Origin: Clostridia bacterium
GTDB taxonomy: Bacteria; Bacillota; Clostridia; Oscillospirales; Acutalibacteraceae
DNA: 42,970 bases
Assembly (NCBI GenBank): GCA_017442265.1
Contig: JAFSAC010000055.1
Location: forward strand, 1 to 42,970
Reading direction: 5' to 3'
A program made the translations under genes and the position numbers. Position 1 is the stretch's first letter; each line of letters starts with the position of its first letter. Shown here in pieces: positions 38,564-42,970 of the stretch. The notes beneath the pieces were generated by a model that had not been told where the DNA came from, made no database searches, and saw only the letters and a program-made list of their open reading frames with translations.

Positions 38564-40150
38564 TTATTTTTTCTGAAGATATCGGTTATAGGCGTTGCGA
38601 TGAATGGAGATCAGCTCTTCCACACCCGCCTTTTTCAAACGATTGATGTACGAATCCCACGCTTTATCAATGTTGCCGCGAGAGATAAAGGATGCCCGCG
38701 TATTGATTACAATACGTTCGATATCAGTGGAAAGTTCAGAGAGCCGTTCCGCCTCCTCGACCGTGTACATCACCGTCGGGTACGGAGTAGTAACATGTCC
38801 TTCCGCCAGCTTTGCCAGCTCTTCCTTCAAGCCGTCGCCGCTGTTGGGACTGAGGATAACCTTGTTTTTGAAGTCATCGCTCAAATACTTCGGACCGAAG
38901 CTACGCAGACTGTTGACCCAATACCACGAGTCGGCACTCGTATTCTCCGGGGGATCATTCAAGTAGTAGGTGCCGTCCTTTACGGTGAAAGCCGTATTAA
39001 AATCGCCCCAGTGGTTCTGAATACTCGCCTCGCCGGTATAAAACTCATCAAGCCAACGAGCCGCGATCTCGGGGTTAACGCAATCGGTAGTGATCATCGC
39101 CTGATTGCGTTCGAGAACGCTCGAACCATTGGGATCACCCATGGCGTACCCCTTCCCGTCGGGGCCGATAATGGGAGCAATCACCTCATATTGACTGGCC
39201 CATTTGCCAAAGCCGGCATCCGGAATCCAACCATAGTCAAACCCGATCTGCGGCGCCTCTTCATTGCGGCGTTTACCGTTGAGCATAGTCAGGTCCTGCG
39301 TAAAGGTTTCGGGATCAACGCAGCCCTCCTGATACATTTTGTTGAGCCACTTAAGCCCTTCTTTATAGTTTTCTGCCATCGGGAAATAGTACCATTCATT
39401 GTTTTCATCCAGCACCATATGGTTACCGGCCTGGTCGGTAATGCCGAACGGAGCCAAAAATTCAGTGCCAATGCCCTGCCCACTGATGCAAAATTCATCG
39501 TTCGGGTCACCGTTTCCGTTGACGTCATTGTCGCGGAAGGCATAAAACACCTGTTCCAATTCCGCCAGTGTCTTCGGTACCGGCAGTCCCACCTTATCCA
39601 ACCACACCTTATTGATGAGCGGCTGATTAGACGGTCCGGGACGCAGGGAGAAGTAAGACGGAATCGAATACATCTTTCCATCATCGAAGGTGCTCACTTC
39701 GCGCATTCTGGGCGTTTCCTCCATGGCCGCCTTCAGGTTCGGCATATACTGATCAATGAGATCGGTCATATCACGGAAATAGGAAGTGTTGGTCAGAATA
39801 TCCACGTCAGTGAAGGTGGCAGCGCCGAGAATAATATCCGGCAGTTCGCCGCCGGACAGAAGAATACCCTTCTGCTCGCCCCAATCGGTCAGAGAATATA
39901 CGATCCACTCAATATGTACGTTGGTCCTTTTCTCCAGATCGATCAGCCACTGATTCGAGGTGAAGGAATCACCCAAACTGTACCAACGGGTGGTCAGCAC
40001 CCGCAGGGTGACCGGTTCGTCGACGATCGGATACCCGGTCGCATTATAATCTGCCGACTTTTCCTGCTGCGTACCGCCGCCACAGCCGCAAGCAAACAGA
40101 CAAAAGGCCGCCACGAAAGCTACCAATTTGATCCATTTCGAACATTTCAT
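38564..40150 (-). CDS. Extracellular sugar-binding lipoprotein, LplA-type (copy 2)
   Basis: 528 residues. Lipoprotein signal with lipobox LFAC and Cys21, followed by the type-1 solute-binding fold (RVLTTRWYSLGDSFTSNQW, ELPDIILGAA). A calcium-binding-like loop DNDVNGNGDPNDE lies near residue 205. It is a close paralogue of the protein at 40262-41851: the first 120 residues and several later blocks (LTMLNGKRRNEEAPQIGFDY) are almost identical, while the segment at about 130-170 and the Ca-loop neighbourhood differ. The start at 40150 follows GGAGG at 8 bases. It precedes the GH38 gene. A mannoside ligand is likely from context, not shown. Confidence 0.92.
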   Translation of the reverse strand: MKCSKWIKLVAFVAAFCLFACGCGGGTQQEKSADYNATGYPIVDEPVTLRVLTTRWYSLGDSFTSNQWLIDLEKRTNVHIEWIVYSLTDWGEQKGILLSGGELPDIILGAATFTDVDILTNTSYFRDMTDLIDQYMPNLKAAMEETPRMREVSTFDDGKMYSIPSYFSLRPGPSNQPLINKVWLDKVGLPVPKTLAELEQVFYAFRDNDVNGNGDPNDEFCISGQGIGTEFLAPFGITDQAGNHMVLDENNEWYYFPMAENYKEGLKWLNKMYQEGCVDPETFTQDLTMLNGKRRNEEAPQIGFDYGWIPDAGFGKWASQYEVIAPIIGPDGKGYAMGDPNGSSVLERNQAMITTDCVNPEIAARWLDEFYTGEASIQNHWGDFNTAFTVKDGTYYLNDPPENTSADSWYWVNSLRSFGPKYLSDDFKNKVILSPNSGDGLKEELAKLAEGHVTTPYPTVMYTVEEAERLSELSTDIERIVINTRASFISRGNIDKAWDSYINRLKKAGVEELISIHRNAYNRYLQKK

Positions 40151-40261
40151 ATACATTACCTCCGCTTTTATTCTTTGATTGTGCCAAACGTTTAAACCGG
40201 GTTCGGATCACTCGTGCTACCCTGAGGTGGCACAAACCGGACCCCTTTTCGGTTTCCCTTA

Positions 40262-41851
40262 TTATTCCTGTGAATAGCGGTCACACGCAGTGCGGTAAAT
40301 GGAAATCAGTTCCTCCACACCCGCCTTTTTCAAACGGTTGACATACGAATCCCACGCTTTATCAATATTGCCACGCGAAACAAACGATGCACACGTATTC
40401 GCTACGATACGTTCAATATCGGTGGAAAGTTCAGAGATCCGCTCCGCTTCCTCGGCAGTAAACATCACCATGGGATACGGGATCGTAACGTAGGGCTCTG
40501 CCAATTTTGCCGCCTCCTGCTTGAGTCCGTCACCGCTCTGAGGATCTAAAATGATTTTTTCATAGAAATCATCACTCGTGTACTTGGGACCAAAATTACG
40601 CATGCTGTTGGTCCAATACCACGAGTCAGCACTCTGGCCCTCCGGAGGAGCATTAAGATAATATTTGCCATCCTTTACCGTGAAAGCGGTATTAAAATCA
40701 CCCCAGGTGTTTTGAATACTCGCCTCACCGGTATAAAACTCATCAAGCCAACGAGCCGCGATTTCGGGGTTAACACAATCGGTGGTAATCAACGCCTGGT
40801 TCCGCGTCAAATAGTTTACACCATCAGGGTCACCCGTGGCGTACGCCTTACCGTCAGGACCGACGATAGACGGAATGATCTCGTACTGACTCGCCCACTT
40901 GCCGCCGAAGTTCGCGTCCGGTGTCCAGGCATAGTCAAAACCGATCTGCGGCGCTTCTTCATTACGGCGTTTACCGTTGAGCATAGTCAGATCCTGGGTG
41001 AACATTTCAGGGTCAATACACCCTTCCACATACATTTTGTTCAGCCATTTCAGTGCCTGCTTATAATTTTCCTGTATCGGATAAAACACCCATTCGTTGT
41101 TTTCATCCAACATCATATGGGTACCACTCTGGTCGGTGATACCAAAAGGCGTCAACAGGTCGGGGGGCAGGCCTCCCGCGCCGCTGATAGCATATTCATC
41201 GTTCGGATCACCGTTCCCGTTGGGGTCGCCGTCGCGAAATGCATAAAAAACCTGTTCCAGTTCTTCCAACGTCCTCGGTACGGAAAGTCCCAGATTTTTA
41301 AGCCACTGCATATTGATGACCGGCTGGTTAGTGACTGTAGAACGCAGCGGAAGTACCGCCGGCAACGAATAGATCTTACCGTCCTCATAAGTGCATATTT
41401 TACGCATCTCCGGCTTTTCTTCCATAGCCGCCTTGAGATTAGGCATATATTTGTCGATCAGATCGGTAAAATCATGGAAATAGGAAGTGTTGGTCAGAAT
41501 ATCCACGTCCGTGAAGGTGGAACAGCCGAGAACAATGTCCGGAAGATCACCGCCGGACAGCAGAATTCCCTTCTGCTCGCCCCAATCGGTCAAGGAATAC
41601 ACGATCCACTCAATATGTACGTTGGTCCTTTTCTCCAGATCGATCAACCACTGATTCGAGGTGAAGGAATCACCCAAACTGTACCAGCGGGTGGTCAACA
41701 CCCGCAGGGTCACCGGTTCGTCGACGATCGGAAGTCCGGTCGCGTTATAGTCTGCCGGCTTTTCCTGCTGCGTGTTGCCGCCACAGCCGCAAGCAAACAG
41801 ACAAAAGGCCGCCACGATAGCTACCAATTTGATCCATTTCGAACGTTTCAT
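40262..41851 (-). CDS. Extracellular sugar-binding lipoprotein, LplA-type (copy 1)
   Basis: 529 residues. Lipobox LFAC with Cys21, solute-binding fold, and loop DGDPNGNGDPNDE near residue 205. It sits 17 bases after the LplC-type permease gene, the normal place for the transporter's binding protein. Compared with copy 2 it differs mainly in the segment LPAVLPLRSTVTNQPVINMQ (about 150-170) and around GAGGLPPDLL. The start follows GGAGG. The 111-base gap to copy 2 carries small inverted repeats (GTGCC..GGCAC; AAACCG..CGGTTT) without a T-run, so transcription probably continues. Confidence 0.93.
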   Translation of the reverse strand: MKRSKWIKLVAIVAAFCLFACGCGGNTQQEKPADYNATGLPIVDEPVTLRVLTTRWYSLGDSFTSNQWLIDLEKRTNVHIEWIVYSLTDWGEQKGILLSGGDLPDIVLGCSTFTDVDILTNTSYFHDFTDLIDKYMPNLKAAMEEKPEMRKICTYEDGKIYSLPAVLPLRSTVTNQPVINMQWLKNLGLSVPRTLEELEQVFYAFRDGDPNGNGDPNDEYAISGAGGLPPDLLTPFGITDQSGTHMMLDENNEWVFYPIQENYKQALKWLNKMYVEGCIDPEMFTQDLTMLNGKRRNEEAPQIGFDYAWTPDANFGGKWASQYEIIPSIVGPDGKAYATGDPDGVNYLTRNQALITTDCVNPEIAARWLDEFYTGEASIQNTWGDFNTAFTVKDGKYYLNAPPEGQSADSWYWTNSMRNFGPKYTSDDFYEKIILDPQSGDGLKQEAAKLAEPYVTIPYPMVMFTAEEAERISELSTDIERIVANTCASFVSRGNIDKAWDSYVNRLKKAGVEELISIYRTACDRYSQE

Positions 41852-41868
41852 ATACGTTACCTCCGCCT

Positions 41869-42777
41869 TTATCCTTTGATAGCACCGATCATAACACCTT
41901 GATTAAAATGTTTCTGGATGAACGGATACACGCACATGATCGGAACGGTGGAGATCACCACCACGGCATAGCGCATAATCATCCCGGTCTGCATGGCCTG
42001 GTCGGATAACTGAGTGAGTCCAGCAGAGGACTGTTGCAGGTTGGTGATGAGAATGTTTCTCAAAATGAGCTGTAACGGATACAGATCGGAATCCTGGATA
42101 TAGATCAAGGCATTAAAATACGAGTTCCAATGTCCTACCGCCGTCCACAAAGCAATAACGGCAATGATCGCTTTGGACAGGGGCAACACGATCTGCACGA
42201 AAAACCGAACGTTTCCGCAGCCGTCTATCTGTGCCGCTTCCAGCATTTCCTGACTGATATTGTTGGAAAAGAAAGTGCGTGCCACGATAATGTTATAAAC
42301 CGACACCGCGAACGGAATGATCATTACCAAGAAGTTGTCCAAAAGGCCAAACTCCTTAATAGTAAGATAGGTCGGGATAAGGCCGCCGTTAAAAAACATG
42401 GTAAACACAAAAAACAGCATGATATACTTTTGACCCACTAAATCGCGGCGGGAAAGGGCATACGCGGCAGGCAGGTTAACCGCCAGACCAAACAAGGTGC
42501 CGAGTACCGTATACAGAATGGTATTGCGGTATCCGATCCATATTTCAGAATCCTTAAATACCGCTTCATACCCGGCTAAGGTAAAATTCACCGGCCAAAG
42601 CCATACCCGGCCTCCCGCTACGTCATAAGGGTTACTAAAGGAAGCGATAATAACGAAATAGACCGGATACAAAATGATCAACAGGAAAGCAGCCGCAAAC
42701 AGATAGTTGAATATGGAGAAAATGCGGTCGACACGGTTGCTTTTGATCCGTTTATCCTTCAGCGCAACTGAACGCAT
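41869..42777 (-). CDS. Sugar ABC transporter permease, LplC/YtcP type
   Basis: 302 residues with six membrane segments. The EAA loop that contacts the ATPase is EAAQIDGCGNVRFFVQIVLP. Typical start FNYLFAAAFLLIILYPVYFV and end FIQKHFNQGVMIGAIKG. The start at 42777 follows GGAGGAG; the frame is open to 42816 but those residues overlap the upstream permease. ATPase genes are not in the window; this family usually borrows a shared MsmK/MalK-type ATPase (family knowledge). Confidence 0.94.
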   Translation of the reverse strand: MRSVALKDKRIKSNRVDRIFSIFNYLFAAAFLLIILYPVYFVIIASFSNPYDVAGGRVWLWPVNFTLAGYEAVFKDSEIWIGYRNTILYTVLGTLFGLAVNLPAAYALSRRDLVGQKYIMLFFVFTMFFNGGLIPTYLTIKEFGLLDNFLVMIIPFAVSVYNIIVARTFFSNNISQEMLEAAQIDGCGNVRFFVQIVLPLSKAIIAVIALWTAVGHWNSYFNALIYIQDSDLYPLQLILRNILITNLQQSSAGLTQLSDQAMQTGMIMRYAVVVISTVPIMCVYPFIQKHFNQGVMIGAIKG

Positions 42778-42793
42778 AGCACTTCTCCTCCTA

Positions 42794-42970
42794 TCACCAC
42801 AAGCTGGTGTCGCCAAGCTTCTTGGAAATCTTATTCACAATCACCAGCAACACAAAATTGATCACATTGTTAAATAAACCGATAGCCGCAGAATAGCTGT
42901 ATCGAGTATTGATAATACCGATCTTGTAGACGTAAGTGGAAATAACCTCACTGACATCCAGATTCATACC
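42794..42970 (-). CDS. Sugar ABC transporter permease, LplB type (C-terminal end, cut by the window)
   Basis: The last 58 codons of a minus-strand gene whose 5' part lies beyond the right edge. The frame reads NLDVSEVISTYVYKIG, SYSAAIGLFNNVINFVLL and ends KISKKLGDTSLW with TGA at 42794-42796. This is the characteristic C-terminus of LplB-type permeases (final membrane helix and ..TSLW end). It is 16 bases before the LplC gene, so both belong to one transporter operon. Confidence 0.9.
   Translation of the reverse strand, partial: GMNLDVSEVISTYVYKIGIINTRYSYSAAIGLFNNVINFVLLVIVNKISKKLGDTSLW

Noticed and set aside
38600..40195. Plus-strand open frame of 531 codons opposite a binding-protein gene
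   Set aside because: It mirrors a clear lipoprotein gene, has no ribosome binding site, and its translation is low in recognisable motifs; likewise the long frames at 6776-8107 (opposite polC) and 40712-41902. They come from codon bias on the coding strand.

Overview
The window reads as chromosomal DNA of an anaerobic, low-to-mid GC member of the Bacillota, class Clostridia, probably a gut Oscillospirales-type organism. The basis is the PolC-type replicative polymerase, strong AGGAGG-type ribosome binding sites, sigma-A promoters with 17-base spacers, a Na+-translocating decarboxylase, an A-type flavoprotein, and LplB/LplC-type sugar transport. The taxonomic placement is inference; no marker gene for species-level naming is present. 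Most genes left of 21.4 kb and right of 28.6 kb are on the minus strand.

Layout. (1) 1-240: a textbook minus-strand promoter and a leader that looks like the start of an rRNA operon running out of the window to the left. (2) 240-3.6 kb: a cysteine-rich protein of unknown function, whose ribosome binding site lies in a long hairpin, and the PcrA/UvrD helicase. (3) 3.6-6.0 kb: OadB-type sodium pump beta subunit and two paralogous OadG-type gamma subunits, each gamma gene preceded by the same terminator/promoter module. (4) 6.07-16.8 kb: one long housekeeping operon pyrH-frr-uppS-cdsA-dxr-rseP-ispG-polC (UMP kinase, ribosome recycling, undecaprenyl and phospholipid synthesis, MEP-pathway isoprenoids, site-2 protease, replication). 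(5) 17.1-21.4 kb: a divergent type IIA topoisomerase pair, parE-parC. (6) 21.5-22.04 kb: tRNA-Leu(UAA) followed by about 400 bp of noncoding DNA holding degenerate copies of the tRNA 3' end, two identical 45-bp palindromic repeats and several terminators. (7) 22.04-25.3 kb: an AraC regulator divergent from a BNR/Asp-box beta-propeller protein and a Gfo/Idh/MocA oxidoreductase, a small carbohydrate locus of unknown substrate. (8) 25.3-27.6 kb: an Ldh2-type malate/lactate dehydrogenase and a malic enzyme behind a promoter framed by a 9-bp inverted repeat. (9) 27.7-32 kb: metallophosphoesterase, A-type flavoprotein, short-chain dehydrogenase and a stand-alone GltD-like flavin reductase. (10) 32-35.6 kb: Gfo/Idh oxidoreductase with an ABM-fold small protein, then the phosphate transporter PiT with its DUF47 partner. 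(11) 35.6-42.97 kb: a sugar-uptake operon (LplB permease, cut by the window edge; LplC permease; two tandem paralogous lipoprotein binding proteins; a GH38 alpha-mannosidase; a Thr-rich lipoprotein).

No CRISPR array, transposase, phage gene or recognisable defence system was seen. The most unusual parts are the tRNA-Leu-linked repeat array, the SD-sequestering hairpin in front of the Cys-rich gene, the duplicated terminator/promoter/gamma-subunit unit, and the tandem binding proteins. Nothing here can be claimed as a proven new system from sequence alone.
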